A stretch of DNA of 64,000 nucleotides from Pseudosulfitobacter pseudonitzschiae (GCF_900129395.1 NZ_FQVP01000011.1:44258-108257); one strand, 5' to 3'. Numbered from the stretch's first letter, positions 1 through 9,257 are shown. Numbers and translations: made by a program. The notes: a model not told the origin generated them from the sequence alone.

Positions 1-2
1 AC

Positions 3-1199
3 GGTTCGATCATTTACACGCACAGCACCATCATGCCGCTGTTCGACACCAAGGGTGTCTGGAAAGGGTCGATTTCCGTGCGCACCGACATCACGCGCAC
101 ACGCCAGCTTCTGGCGGAACGCAACGTCGCAGAGTCCCTGCACGAACTGCGCGATGACATCTGGATTGTCCGCGCCGATTCCGAGAAATTCGCCTATGTC
201 AACGCCGCCGCGCGGCGCCGTCTGGGCTGGCAGGACAATGAGGTCGAACGCCATTCCCTGTCCGAACTGGCGATGCAGCCGGGCGCCAAGGCCATTCGCA
301 GCGCGTGCCGGCGTATGATCGAACGCAACGAAACCTCGACCCAGTTCGAAGAGACCCTGTTTGATGTGCCCTTTCACATCAGCATCAAGTTTCTGCCCAG
401 CCATCATAACGATGGCCGCTTCCTGATCGTGCTGAACGACATTTCCGCCCGGATCGAACAGGAACGGGCACAGTCCGATTTCATCTCGACCGTGAGCCAC
501 GAACTGCGCTCGCCGCTGACGTCGATCAAGGGTGCGATGGGGCTGATGCTGTCGAATGCCACCGGCGACCTGCCGGACAAGGCGGTCGACCTGTTGGGCA
601 TCGCCCATCGCAACGCCGACCGACTGGTGCTGATCCTGAACGACATTCTGGACCTCGAGAAAATCTCGGCCGGTCGCATGGAATTCACGCTGGACGATGT
701 GGACATGCGCGACCTGATCCGCGAAGCGCAGGTCGCCAACGCGAACATCGGCGAGCGTTTCGGCATTTCGCTCGAAGCGATTGGCCTGGACGATCCGCTG
801 CCGCTGCGCACCGATCCCAACCGTGTGATCCAGGTGTTGAACAACCTTGTCTCCAACGCCTGCAAGTTTTCCAAGGCAGGCGACACCGTCGCCATCCGCG
901 TCCGCGACGAGGGCGACAGCCTGCGCATTTCGGTGCGTGACCAGGGGCAGGGGATTCCGCTGCAGGATCAACACAAGATTTTCGAAAAATTTGCCGACCT
1001 GGCCAACTCGTCCCGCACAACCAAGGGTGGAACAGGTTTGGGGCTGAGCATTTGCAAGGCCATCGTGCAAAGTCTTGGAGGTACGATCGGCTTTACCAGC
1101 GTCGAAGGTGTTGGAACGACATTTTTCTTTAATTTGCCCAAACTCGAGGCTATATCCTCGGAAGCCAGCAACGAGCCGAAATTGCGCGTGGCCTCTTGA
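3..1199 (+). CDS. Sensor histidine kinase (5' end outside the window)
   Basis: The reading frame is open from position 3, so the gene begins before the window; the in-frame ATG at 33 is internal. Counting from that ATG, the end of one PAS-like sensor segment is followed by a second PAS domain (about residues 35-140). Then comes the dimerisation/phosphoacceptor domain with the H-box (VSHELRSPLTS, His156) and a HATPase_c domain with N-box (270-280), G1 (DQGQGIP, 303-309), F-box and G2 (GGTGLGLSI, 332-340). All catalytic motifs are intact. No membrane segment is visible in the part present, and there is no C-terminal receiver domain. A single-domain response regulator follows 11 bases downstream in the same operon and is the probable phosphoacceptor. 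The signal sensed cannot be inferred. Confidence 0.93.
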   Translation, partial: GSIIYTHSTIMPLFDTKGVWKGSISVRTDITRTRQLLAERNVAESLHELRDDIWIVRADSEKFAYVNAAARRRLGWQDNEVERHSLSELAMQPGAKAIRSACRRMIERNETSTQFEETLFDVPFHISIKFLPSHHNDGRFLIVLNDISARIEQERAQSDFISTVSHELRSPLTSIKGAMGLMLSNATGDLPDKAVDLLGIAHRNADRLVLILNDILDLEKISAGRMEFTLDDVDMRDLIREAQVANANIGERFGISLEAIGLDDPLPLRTDPNRVIQVLNNLVSNACKFSKAGDTVAIRVRDEGDSLRISVRDQGQGIPLQDQHKIFEKFADLANSSRTTKGGTGLGLSICKAIVQSLGGTIGFTSVEGVGTTFFFNLPKLEAISSEASNEPKLRVAS

Positions 1200-1210
1200 T
1201 TGGAAATTAG

Positions 1211-1591
1211 ATGATAAAAATATTACACGTTGAAGATGATGCAGATATTCGCGAGATCGCCCAGCTTGCCCTCGGGCTCTCCGGCGATTTCGAGGTGGTC
1301 CAGAGCGCCTCTGGCGAAGAGGCGCTTTTGATGGTTCAGGCCTTTGTTCCCGATGTGCTCTTGCTGGACGTGATGATGCCCGGCATGACCGGTCGCCAAA
1401 CACTGGAACGGATGCGCCAGATCCCCGCACTGGAAAAAACGCCTGCCATCTTCATGACCGCCCGCGCCCAGAATTCCGAAGTGGAAGAGCTGCGCGAACT
1501 TGGCGCGGCCGAGGTGATCAGCAAGCCGTTTGATCCGATGCTGCTGGGCGACCAGATCAAGGCCGCCTTGAAAGCCTACGTCGAAACCTGA
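1211..1591 (+). CDS. Single-domain response regulator (CheY-like)
   Basis: A 126-residue protein made only of a receiver domain. It shows the acidic pocket (Glu8, Asp9, Asp10), phosphoacceptor Asp53 in LLLDVMMPG, the conserved Thr in FMTA and the Lys of SKPFD. It lacks an output domain, so it probably acts as a phosphate shuttle to an Hpt protein or by protein-protein contact. It is co-transcribed with the upstream kinase and ends at a hairpin terminator. The Hpt gene on the opposite strand just beyond it makes a His-Asp-His-Asp relay plausible, but the order of transfer is inference. Family assignment is certain; its partner is not. Confidence 0.92.
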   Translation: MIKILHVEDDADIREIAQLALGLSGDFEVVQSASGEEALLMVQAFVPDVLLLDVMMPGMTGRQTLERMRQIPALEKTPAIFMTARAQNSEVEELRELGAAEVISKPFDPMLLGDQIKAALKAYVET

Positions 1592-1621
1592 AGACGTCAT
1601 TCCGATACGAAACGGCTCACA

Positions 1622-1647
1622 GGCATCCACAATCGTGGGTGCCTTTT
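1622..1647 (+). terminator. Rho-independent terminator after the response regulator
   Basis: GGCATCCA and TGGGTGCC form an 8-bp stem (one G-U pair) around a 6-base loop and are followed by TTTTGC. It lies 30 bases beyond the stop of the response regulator and ends the kinase operon. Confidence 0.7.
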
Positions 1648-1702
1648 GCATTCAGGGACCACTGGTCAAGGGACGGGGCAGGCAGGCGCGCACCGCACAA
1701 AC

Positions 1703-1734
1703 GAAAAAACGCGCCGGGTTCAGCGCGTTTTTTC
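1703..1734. terminator. Bidirectional terminator between convergent operons
   Basis: A perfect 12-bp inverted repeat (GAAAAAACGCGC / GCGCGTTTTTTC) with an 8-base loop. The A6 and T6 tracts give a GC stem plus U-run in both directions. It sits between the rightward kinase/regulator operon and the leftward Hpt operon and can serve both. Confidence 0.85.
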
Positions 1735-1754
1735 AGGGTCTTGCCGGTCCGTTG

Positions 1755-2105
1755 CTAATGCAACATCCCTTTGCACTGTTCGACAAAGTCGTCGATCTGG
1801 ACCAGCAACGCATCGGGGCACAGCGCCAGGTCGTTGTCCGGGCCGTTCAGATGCGCGACAATCTCGTTTTCGCACGCCCGCGCCGCATTGCCCAGATCGT
1901 CAAAGCCCAGCGATCCCGCCGTGCCCGCGATCTGGTGCAGGATGTCACGGGCCGCAGCCAGGTTGCCGTTCACCTCATCCAGCGTGTGACTTTCATAGGC
2001 CAGCACCGCATGGTGGGCGATGCTTTGTTGACGGGTGACCAGAAGATCCAGAAATCGTCCCCGGATCTTTTCCAGACCCGACATCATATCCAAGCCGCCG
2101 TCCAT
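1755..2105 (-). CDS. Hpt domain phosphotransfer protein
   Basis: A small helical protein of 116 residues with the Hpt signature LHQIAGTAGSLGF, phosphorylatable His57 and the following Gly and Leu/Gly pattern. I chose the ATG at 2105 because it overlaps the stop of the upstream regulator as TAATG, implying translational coupling; an upstream in-frame ATG at 2129 would overlap the regulator by 25 bases. An isolated Hpt next to a kinase, a CheY-like protein and REC proteins points to a multistep phosphorelay. No catalytic residues are expected beyond the His. Which REC domain it serves is unknown. Confidence 0.85.
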   Translation of the reverse strand: MDGGLDMMSGLEKIRGRFLDLLVTRQQSIAHHAVLAYESHTLDEVNGNLAAARDILHQIAGTAGSLGFDDLGNAARACENEIVAHLNGPDNDLALCPDALLVQIDDFVEQCKGMLH

Positions 2106-3076
2106 TATGCGCGTTGCTCGGTCAGCCAAAAGTCATGGCGGTTGCGTTCATACTTTTCCGCGGCCGCCTTGGCGCTGGAATGCGCCTCGCCCAGGGCGTT
2201 CATCACGGCATTGCCACTTTTCCAGATCATCCGCACGGCACTGCCTGCGCTGACACGTGGTTCAAGCGGTTCACCCTTGTTGTTGAACAGCTCCATCCGC
2301 GACAGCGCCAGGTTCACATCGTCCATCAACCGCTCTGTATCGGGGCGCCAGCCGCTTTCGGTGACGCACACAAAGGTGCCGTCGCCGCCATAGGACATCA
2401 GGAACTGATGGCCTGCCAACGTGTCCGAAATCACCTCGGCCACATCCGAGATCAGGCCGCTGAATTCAAAGGCGTTCAGCGCCTGGTGAAACGCTTCAAT
2501 GTCGCGCACGGAAAAGCCAAAGGCGGTGGAACCGAACAGCGCGTTGCGCGACAGCTGGGCCACATAGTTTTCCATCGCGATAAAGTCGATCACGTTGTCC
2601 ACATCATAGACCGACAGCGGTTCATGCAGCTCAAGCGTCTGCGGAACGGCGGCGGCGGACTTGGCGGCAAAGATTTTCTTTGTGCGCAACTGGCGGGTCT
2701 GGGTCATCTTTTCGACCATGCCCACGCGGACGCGCAACTCGTTCACTTCGAACGGCTTGGTCACATAGTCGGTGGCCCCCGCCTTGAACGCGGCATCGAT
2801 ATAACGTTTGTCGGACATGGCCGTGACCATCAGCACCGGCGTGTCCGCATAGCGGGCAATATCACGGATGCGGGTCAACAGTTCGACGCCGTCCATCTGC
2901 GGCATCTGGATGTCCAGCATGAAACACTCGAACGGCGCGCATCCGGGTGTCTTGAGAATGTCCAGCGCCTCGGCGCCGGATTCGGCGGTGGTCAGCTCGT
3001 GCTCGCCAATAGCCGCAACGAACTGTGTCAACAGTTCGAGAATGATGGGATCATCGTCTACAGCCAAAATACGCAC
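2105..3076 (-). CDS. Response regulator with degenerate GGDEF-like output domain (1)
   Basis: The start is taken as GTG at 3076, because TGGAGA lies 8 bases upstream and the receiver domain begins immediately (RILAVDDDP); an ATG at 3127 adds 17 unlikely residues. The protein has 323 residues. The REC domain (1-120) has Asp7-9, phosphoacceptor Asp55, Thr85 and Lys107 intact. After a linker, residues 180-320 show the layout of a GGDEF domain. The active-site loop reads YGGDGTF (229-235) instead of GGDEF, and the C-terminal helix AHSSAKAAAEKYERNR resembles the usual end of the fold. Losing the catalytic Glu argues against diguanylate cyclase activity; a c-di-GMP/GTP-sensing or protein-binding role is inferred. 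It is a paralogue of the next upstream protein. Confidence 0.8.
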   Translation of the reverse strand: MRILAVDDDPIILELLTQFVAAIGEHELTTAESGAEALDILKTPGCAPFECFMLDIQMPQMDGVELLTRIRDIARYADTPVLMVTAMSDKRYIDAAFKAGATDYVTKPFEVNELRVRVGMVEKMTQTRQLRTKKIFAAKSAAAVPQTLELHEPLSVYDVDNVIDFIAMENYVAQLSRNALFGSTAFGFSVRDIEAFHQALNAFEFSGLISDVAEVISDTLAGHQFLMSYGGDGTFVCVTESGWRPDTERLMDDVNLALSRMELFNNKGEPLEPRVSAGSAVRMIWKSGNAVMNALGEAHSSAKAAAEKYERNRHDFWLTEQRA

Positions 3077-3277
3077 TGCTAGTCTCCATTTTTCGTTTCT
3101 GGCCCCAAACGCCTGTCTCGGGGCCATATGACAACTCTACGGGGAAAGATGGCATCAATTGGGCGATTGGAGAAACAATTGGAATTTTTCAAAAAAATTG
3201 TAGCTTTTACCCGGTTTAATCCGCACGCAATGCGTGCAGAACCGCACCGCAACACACGTGCGATTGGAAAATGGGCA

Positions 3278-3313
3278 AACGGCGGCTTCGGCGAAATGCC
3301 ACAAGCCGCCGTT
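3278..3313 (-). terminator. Terminator behind the second REC gene
   Basis: AACGGCGGCTT and AAGCCGCCGTT form a perfect 11-bp stem around a 14-base loop. On the minus strand the stem is followed by a T-rich stretch (CATTTTCC). It lies 30 bases after the stop of the REC gene that ends at 3343, so the two REC genes are probably transcribed separately. Confidence 0.7.
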
Positions 3314-3342
3314 CGGATTGTACCAGGGCGCAGGCCCCGGGA

Positions 3343-4320
3343 TCAGTCGCGCGAGTCCACGTAGCTCTCGAATTTGGCGAAGAGGTTGCTTTCTTCCTCC
3401 TCGACGCTCTCGCTGAACGGCTCGGACTTGATGCTAGTCTCGCGCAGCTTTTCGCTTGCGGACATGCCGGACCAGTAACGTTGGTTCCCCACCGAGGCGA
3501 CCCGCACCTTGGGTGGTGTGGCGATCTGGCTGGTTTCCTCGTCCCAGTTCCGCGCAAGATCCTGGGTCATGTCGCGGCGCAACTTGTTCAGGTCCAGACG
3601 ACGACGACCGATGGTCAGCCCCAGGAACCGACCCGAGCCGACATAGGCGACGTGGGCGGCAAATCCGTTCAGCGAATCCAGCGTGATCTCGGCCAGCTGT
3701 TCGATCGCGTTGCGGAAGGCAGGGGGCGACACGGTGGCGTGGGCGGCCTTCATGCCCTGTGCCTCGATGCTGAACAGGTTCATCGCATAGCAACCGGTTT
3801 GCAGCCGCAGCAGATGGTTTTCCATTTCAAGCAGGTTGGACATGCCGGGCACGTCCAGCTTGAACGGCTCCTCAAAGCGCACTTTGACCAGCGCGGTCAG
3901 CTCGCCCAAAGTGTGCTGTGCCTCACGCTCGCGCAGCAGGCTTGCGTTCAACAGGCCGGCGGAATTGATCCGCGCGCCCAACTCGACACCTTCCAGGGGT
4001 TTCGAGATATAATCGGTCGCACCGGCAAAGAACGCGCGTTGCATCAGCCCCGCTTCGCGGCTGGCGGTCATCATCAGGATCGGGGTGCTGCGGTAGGCCG
4101 CGCAGGCGCGGATCATTTCGCACATTTCAATCCCGTCCACGCCGGGCAGCATGATATCGACGAGGAAACAATCGAACAGACGTGGCGATTCACGAACGAT
4201 GTCCAAAGCATCCTCGGCCGATGCAGCGCAGGTCAGTTTGTAGTTTTTCTCTTCAGTCAAACTGCCACGCAGCAAGTCCAGAATGACCGGATCGTCATCT
4301 ACGGCAAGAATATGCATCAT
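3343..4320 (-). CDS. Response regulator with degenerate GGDEF-like output domain (2)
   Basis: Start at ATG 4320 (GGGGAA 8 bases upstream; the next codon is also ATG). The protein has 325 residues. The receiver domain has DDD at 8-10, phosphoacceptor Asp55 in FLVDIMLPG, Thr85 and Lys107. The C-terminal part is collinear with the neighbouring REC protein, and the GGDEF-loop position reads YVGSGRF (226-232), so the signature is almost erased. An acidic tail (SVEEEES...) closes the protein. Divergence between the two copies is larger in the output half than in the REC half, suggesting duplication followed by specialisation. Cyclase activity is not expected. A role as scaffold or sensor in the local phosphorelay is inference. 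Confidence 0.78.
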   Translation of the reverse strand: MMHILAVDDDPVILDLLRGSLTEEKNYKLTCAASAEDALDIVRESPRLFDCFLVDIMLPGVDGIEMCEMIRACAAYRSTPILMMTASREAGLMQRAFFAGATDYISKPLEGVELGARINSAGLLNASLLREREAQHTLGELTALVKVRFEEPFKLDVPGMSNLLEMENHLLRLQTGCYAMNLFSIEAQGMKAAHATVSPPAFRNAIEQLAEITLDSLNGFAAHVAYVGSGRFLGLTIGRRRLDLNKLRRDMTQDLARNWDEETSQIATPPKVRVASVGNQRYWSGMSASEKLRETSIKSEPFSESVEEEESNLFAKFESYVDSRD

Positions 4321-4521
4321 TGGTTTCGTTCCCCATATACGTTTCCACCTCAAGCAGCGGTTGATCTGCTTTAAGTTGTTAACAAAAGGTCAGTGAAACG
4401 GGGCAATTTTGAGACCAGTTGGCGGAAAAACAGTGTTAAATATGGCTTTCCCTGCCTTGGACCGAACAGATTGAGCGGGTTCCCTCTCAACCATAGCCTG
4501 AAATGTGGCGGTTTTGTGATA

Positions 4522-5280
4522 CTATGCGTAAAGCACCTTGGTCCCGGAGGTTTCGCAAAAACTGGCGCAGGCAGGCGACAGGGGCAGGTCGGTCACGAAC
4601 AAATCGACTTGCGCCATCGAGGCAATGCGGGCCGGAGCCTTGCGTTCGAACTTGGACCCGTCGGCAACCAGGAACACCTCTTCCGAATGGGCGATGATCG
4701 TTTTGCTGACGCCGACCTCCTGAATATCGAAATCCATCAGGTCGCCATTCTCGCGCAGCGCCGAACAGCTGATGACTGCATAGTCGAACTGGAACTGGCG
4801 GATGGTCTGCGTCGCCAGATCACCGATCAGCCCGCCATCGGACCGGCGCAGGTTGCCGCCTGTCACCACGACCTCGATGCTGGGGTTTTGCGACAGGATC
4901 ATGGCAATGTTGATGTTATTGGTCACAACCAGCAGCCCCTGATGATGCAACAGCTCCCCGGCGACGGCTTCGGTGGTGGTGCCGATGTTCAGGAACACCG
5001 AACAGTCGTTCGGAATCTGCGCCGCACAGACGCGGGCAATGTCGACCTTGGCCGCCTGGTTCAACTCGCGGCGTTCGCTGTATCCGATGTTCGTGGTCGT
5101 CGAGGGCAGCACAGCCCCCCCGTGCACCCGCTCAAGCTTGCCTGAATCCGCAAGCTCGGTCAGGTCGCGGCGAATGGTCTGCGGGGCAACGCCGAAATGA
5201 TCCACCAGCCCGTCCACCGTCACCCGGCCTTCGCGGCGGGCGATCTTGATGATCTCGGGTTTGCGCAAAGATTGACTCAT
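4522..5280 (-). CDS. glpR: DeoR-family repressor GlpR of glycerol metabolism
   Basis: A 252-residue DeoR/GlpR-type regulator with an N-terminal winged helix-turn-helix (20-50, VTVDGLVDHFGVAPQTIRRD) and the DeoRC sugar-phosphate sensor domain (NIGTTTEA, VVTNN, GGNLRRSDGGLIG). The ATG at 5280 is preferred over the one at 5292, because the latter ATG is itself followed by the GGGAGG that would serve as ribosome-binding site. It is divergent from glpD and the rest of the glp operon. By analogy to known GlpR proteins it should release DNA when glycerol-3-phosphate accumulates. A candidate operator lies in the shared intergenic region. Confidence 0.88.
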   Translation of the reverse strand: MSQSLRKPEIIKIARREGRVTVDGLVDHFGVAPQTIRRDLTELADSGKLERVHGGAVLPSTTTNIGYSERRELNQAAKVDIARVCAAQIPNDCSVFLNIGTTTEAVAGELLHHQGLLVVTNNINIAMILSQNPSIEVVVTGGNLRRSDGGLIGDLATQTIRQFQFDYAVISCSALRENGDLMDFDIQEVGVSKTIIAHSEEVFLVADGSKFERKAPARIASMAQVDLFVTDLPLSPACASFCETSGTKVLYA

Positions 5281-5403
5281 TCTCCCTCCCATACGGTCAC
5301 GAATCGAAGCCTGTAACCTGCGCTATTGTGCGGTTCGCAGCGCGCACTTGTAAATTGACATCGATTTCTGCGCGAAATCCAGTGTAAATTCAGCCTCTTG
5401 GCT

Positions 5404-5423
5404 AAAAACGAGCAAAAACGAAC
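5404..5423. promoter_or_regulatory. Putative GlpR operator (tandem repeat)
   Basis: Two adjacent direct 10-mers, AAAAACGAGC and AAAAACGAAC, lie in the glpR-glpD intergenic region. Direct repeats of a TCGTTTT core one helical turn apart are typical of DeoR-family sites. Placement between divergent glpR and glpD supports control of both; binding itself is inferred. Confidence 0.55.
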
Positions 5424-5499
5424 ATTTTTACCTTCCAAACGCGCGTGGATTTTGTACGCTGTGCCCCAAGCGGCGGTAACGTCGCAGGGGAGGCTTTTG

Positions 5500-7080
5500 A
5501 TGAAACCGGACTGTGACCTGCTGATTATCGGCGGCGGCATCAATGGATGTGGCATTGCGCGTGACGCGGCGGGCCGTGGCCTGTCGGTCTGTCTGGCCGA
5601 GATGAACGACATCGGCTCGGCCACCTCTGCATCCTCGACCAAACTGTTTCACGGCGGCCTGCGCTATCTGGAATATTTCGAACTGCGGCTGGTCCGCGAG
5701 GCGCTGATCGAACGCGAGGTCCTGTTGCGCGCGATGCCGCATATCTCGTGGCCCATGCGGTTCGTGTTGCCCCATCACCGGTCGATGCGCTTTGACATGA
5801 CAACGCCCACGTCAAAGCTGTTGAGCGTGGTGATGCCGTGGATGCGCGGACGCAGGCCCGCGTGGCTGATCCGGCTGGGGCTGTTTCTTTACGACAATCT
5901 GGGCGGGCGCAAGATCCTGCCCGGCACCTCCAGGCTGGACCTGCGCAGCGCCCCCGAAGGGCGCGGCCTGAACCCGAAGTTCGAGAAGGCGTTCGAATAT
6001 TCGGATTGCTGGGTCGAGGATTCGCGTCTGGTGGTGCTGAACGCCCGCGACGCCGAAGCACGCGGCGCACAGATCATGCCGCGCACCAAGGTGACAGGCG
6101 CCGAAGTGGTGGACGGCCTGTGGCACGTCACTTTGCAGGAGGGCGACCAAAGCCGCACCATGACCGCCAGAATGGTGGTGAATGCCGCAGGCCCGTGGGT
6201 CGGCGACGTGCTGCGCGGCACGCTGAAAAGCAATTCGCAAAGCGGCGTGCGTCTGGTGCGCGGCAGTCATATCGTGACCCGGCGGCTGTTCGACCACGAC
6301 AAATGCTATTTCTTCCAGGGCACCGACGGACGCATCATCTTTGCGATCCCCTACGAGACCGACTTTACCCTGATCGGCACCACCGACATGGACCATACGG
6401 ATGCGGATGTGAAACCGCAGATCACGCCAGAGGAACAGGCCTACCTGATCGACTTTATCAACGGCTATCTGGCGAAACCGATTTCCGACGCAGATGTGGT
6501 GTGGACCTATTCCGGCGTGCGTCCGCTCTATGACGATGGCGCCAGCAGCGCCAGCGCGGCCACCCGTGATTACGTGATCAAGACCGACACCAGCCGCGGC
6601 GCCCCGGCGCTCAGCGTCTTTGGCGGCAAGATCACGACATATCGCCGGCTGGCCGAAACCGCGCTGGAACAGATCGCGCATCATTTCGACGGGATCGACA
6701 AGGTCTGGACCGCGGGCGTGCCGCTGCCCGGGGGCGATTTCCCGGTGGACGGGGTCGACGCATTGGTGGCCGGCCTGAAACGCGACTTTCCCTTCCTGAC
6801 CGACCGCTGGGCGCTGCGGCTGGTGCGTGCCTACGGGACCGAAGCCGCGCAGATGCTGGACGGTGCCAGAACGCTGGCCGATCTTGGCACCGACTTTGGC
6901 GCGACATTGACCGCGCGCGAGGTCACGTGGCTGATGGACAAGGAATACGCACGCACGGCGCAGGACGTGGTCTGGCGGCGCAGCAAACTGGGCTTGCGGA
7001 TGGATGCAGCGGAAATCGACCGCTTGCAGGGATGGATGAAAGACCACGCACAGCAGTCGAATGCTGCGGCGGCGGAATAG
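5500..7080 (+). CDS. glpD: Aerobic glycerol-3-phosphate dehydrogenase
   Basis: This FAD enzyme oxidises glycerol-3-phosphate to dihydroxyacetone phosphate and passes electrons to the quinone pool at the inner membrane. I chose ATG 5500, preceded by GGGGAGG, giving 526 residues; the frame extends upstream to 5398 but the Rossmann motif starts right after ATG 5500. Visible are the dinucleotide-binding motif LLIIGGGINGCGIARDAAGRG (about residues 7-27), the GlpD signature SASSTKLFHGGLRYLE, and the DAO domain followed by the C-terminal domain (DFGATLTAREVTWLMDKEYA). It is the first gene of the glycerol operon, 9 bases before glpS. Confidence 0.96.
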   Translation: MKPDCDLLIIGGGINGCGIARDAAGRGLSVCLAEMNDIGSATSASSTKLFHGGLRYLEYFELRLVREALIEREVLLRAMPHISWPMRFVLPHHRSMRFDMTTPTSKLLSVVMPWMRGRRPAWLIRLGLFLYDNLGGRKILPGTSRLDLRSAPEGRGLNPKFEKAFEYSDCWVEDSRLVVLNARDAEARGAQIMPRTKVTGAEVVDGLWHVTLQEGDQSRTMTARMVVNAAGPWVGDVLRGTLKSNSQSGVRLVRGSHIVTRRLFDHDKCYFFQGTDGRIIFAIPYETDFTLIGTTDMDHTDADVKPQITPEEQAYLIDFINGYLAKPISDADVVWTYSGVRPLYDDGASSASAATRDYVIKTDTSRGAPALSVFGGKITTYRRLAETALEQIAHHFDGIDKVWTAGVPLPGGDFPVDGVDALVAGLKRDFPFLTDRWALRLVRAYGTEAAQMLDGARTLADLGTDFGATLTAREVTWLMDKEYARTAQDVVWRRSKLGLRMDAAEIDRLQGWMKDHAQQSNAAAAE

Positions 7081-7089
7081 GGGGGCGGC

Positions 7090-8178
7090 ATGACGCTTGA
7101 GTTCAAAAACGTGTCCAAGGTGGTGAACGGCGATGTGCACATTCATCCCACCGACCTGACGCTTGAGCGGGGCACGATGAACGTGCTGCTGGGACCGACG
7201 TCGTCGGGAAAAACATCGCTGATGCGGCTGATGGCAGGGCTGGATGTGCCGACCGAGGGACGCCTGTTCTGGGAAGGTCAGGACGTGACCGGGATGCGCG
7301 TGCAGGACCGCAAGGTCGCGATGGTCTACCAACAGTTCATCAACTACCCGTCGATGACCGTTTACGACAACATCGCCTCGCCCCTGCGGCTGATGGGCAA
7401 ATCGAAGGCCGAGATTGACACAGCGGTGAAACAGGCCGCCGACCTGATGCAGCTTGGCCCGTTCCTGAACCGCAAACCGCTGGAACTGTCGGGCGGGCAA
7501 CAGCAGCGTTGCGCACTGGCGCGGGCGTTGGTCAAGAACGCAGGGCTGGTGTTGCTGGACGAGCCGTTGGCGAACCTCGATTACAAGCTGCGCGAGGAAT
7601 TGCGCGTCGAGATCCCCAAGATCTTCGAGGAATCCGGCGCTGTCTTTGTCTATGCCACGACAGAACCCGAAGAGGCGCTGTTGCTGGGTGGCAATTGCGC
7701 GACCCTGTGGCAGGGCCGCGTGACCCAATTCGGCCCGACGCCGCAGGTCTATCGCCAGCCGGTCGATGCGACCACGGCGCGGGTGTTCAGCGATCCGCCG
7801 ATGAACTTCATGACCATCAGCAAAACGGGCGGAACCCTGATGTTCGGCGAGGGCCAAAGCGCCAAGGCCACCGGCCCGCTGGCCGATCTGGCCGACGGGC
7901 GCTATCTGGCGGGCTTCCGGCCCAACCATCTGGAGATTGCCCGCCACAAGGACGGAGCACTGCAGTTCGACGCACGCGTGATCGTGACCGAGCTGACGGG
8001 GTCCGAAACCTTTGTTCACCTGAACCACCACGGCGACACATGGGTCGGTCTGGTTCACGGCGTGCACGACCTGAAACCGGGGACGGCGCAGCCGGTCTAT
8101 CTGGACCCTGCGCATGTCTACATCTTCACCGAAGCGGGCGACCTGGTTGCGCCCGCCTCTTATGCATTGGCGGCTTGA
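7090..8178 (+). CDS. glpS: Glycerol ABC transporter ATP-binding protein GlpS
   Basis: One of two distinct ATPases of the GlpSTPQUV glycerol importer described in Rhizobium. It has 362 residues: an ABC ATPase domain with Walker A GPTSSGKT (35-42), signature LSGGQQQR (about 133), Walker B LVLLDEP and D-loop, then a C-terminal regulatory (TOBE-like) region. The switch region has a Glu-rich TTEPEEAL instead of the usual THDQ.EA, so the H-loop histidine is replaced. GlpS and GlpT should form a heterodimer on the cytoplasmic face of GlpP/GlpQ. The start follows glpD by 9 bases. Confidence 0.92.
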   Translation: MTLEFKNVSKVVNGDVHIHPTDLTLERGTMNVLLGPTSSGKTSLMRLMAGLDVPTEGRLFWEGQDVTGMRVQDRKVAMVYQQFINYPSMTVYDNIASPLRLMGKSKAEIDTAVKQAADLMQLGPFLNRKPLELSGGQQQRCALARALVKNAGLVLLDEPLANLDYKLREELRVEIPKIFEESGAVFVYATTEPEEALLLGGNCATLWQGRVTQFGPTPQVYRQPVDATTARVFSDPPMNFMTISKTGGTLMFGEGQSAKATGPLADLADGRYLAGFRPNHLEIARHKDGALQFDARVIVTELTGSETFVHLNHHGDTWVGLVHGVHDLKPGTAQPVYLDPAHVYIFTEAGDLVAPASYALAA

Positions 8179-8181
8179 GAC

Positions 8182-9257
8182 ATGGCAAAGATCACGCTCG
8201 ACAATCTGGCACATTCCTACCTGCCAAACCCGAAATCCGAGGCCGACTTTGCGCTGAAGGAGTTGAACCACGACTGGGCCGATGGCGAGGCCTATGCCCT
8301 GCTGGGTGCTTCGGGCTGTGGGAAATCCACGCTGCTGAACATCATTTCGGGCCTGCTGCATCCCAGCCAGGGGCGCATCCTGTTTGACGGCAAGGACGTG
8401 ACCCAATCCAGCACCGCCGACCGCAACATCGCGCAGGTGTTCCAGTTTCCGGTCGTCTACGACACGATGACCGTGCACGACAACCTGGCCTTTCCACTGC
8501 GCAACCGGGGCGAACCTGCGTCTTACGTGGCCGAACGGGTGCAGAAAATCGCGCAGATGATCGGCATGGAGGACGTGCTGAACAAACGCGCCCGTGGCCT
8601 GACGGCGGATGCCAAGCAAAAGATTTCGCTGGGCCGTGGCATGGTCCGCGAGGACGTGAACGCATTGCTGTTCGACGAACCGCTGACGGTGATCGACCCG
8701 CATATGAAATGGGAACTGCGCACACAGTTGAAATCGCTGCACCACGAATTCGGGCACACGATGATCTATGTGACCCACGACCAGACCGAGGCGCTGACCT
8801 TTGCCGACAAGGTGGTGGTGATGCACGACGGCCGCGTGGTCCAGATCGGGACGCCGCAGGAACTGTTCGAGCGGCCCGAACATACATTCGTGGGCTATTT
8901 CATCGGCTCGCCCGGCATGAACCTGATCCCGGCGTCGGTCGCGGGCACGCAGGCCACGGTCCACGGCGCGCAGGTCGCGTTGGGCCAGCGTTATGGCGCG
9001 CTGAGCGGTGACGTGAAACTGGGCGTGCGCCCCGAATTCGTGACCCTGACCGATGGCGACGGGCTGCCTGTCAAAGTGCGCCGCGTCGAGGACGTCGGCC
9101 GTCACAAGATCATCCGCGCCGACCTGTTCGGAAACGAGATCAACATCGTCGCCGCCGAAGGCACCGAAATCTCGCCGGACATGACCCGCGTGGCTTTCGA
9201 TACCGCGCAGGTCAACGTCTATGTCGACGACTGGCGCCAACAGGGGGAGGCCGCCTG

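Noticed and set aside
2105..4320. The REC proteins as active diguanylate cyclases
   Set aside because: Both lack the GGDEF/GGEEF catalytic signature and the Glu needed for metal-dependent catalysis.
5812..9240. 1142-codon open frame on the minus strand across glpD-glpT
   Set aside because: It lies opposite four well-supported glp genes, is rich in His, Gln and Arg as expected for a shadow of high-GC genes, and has no domain.
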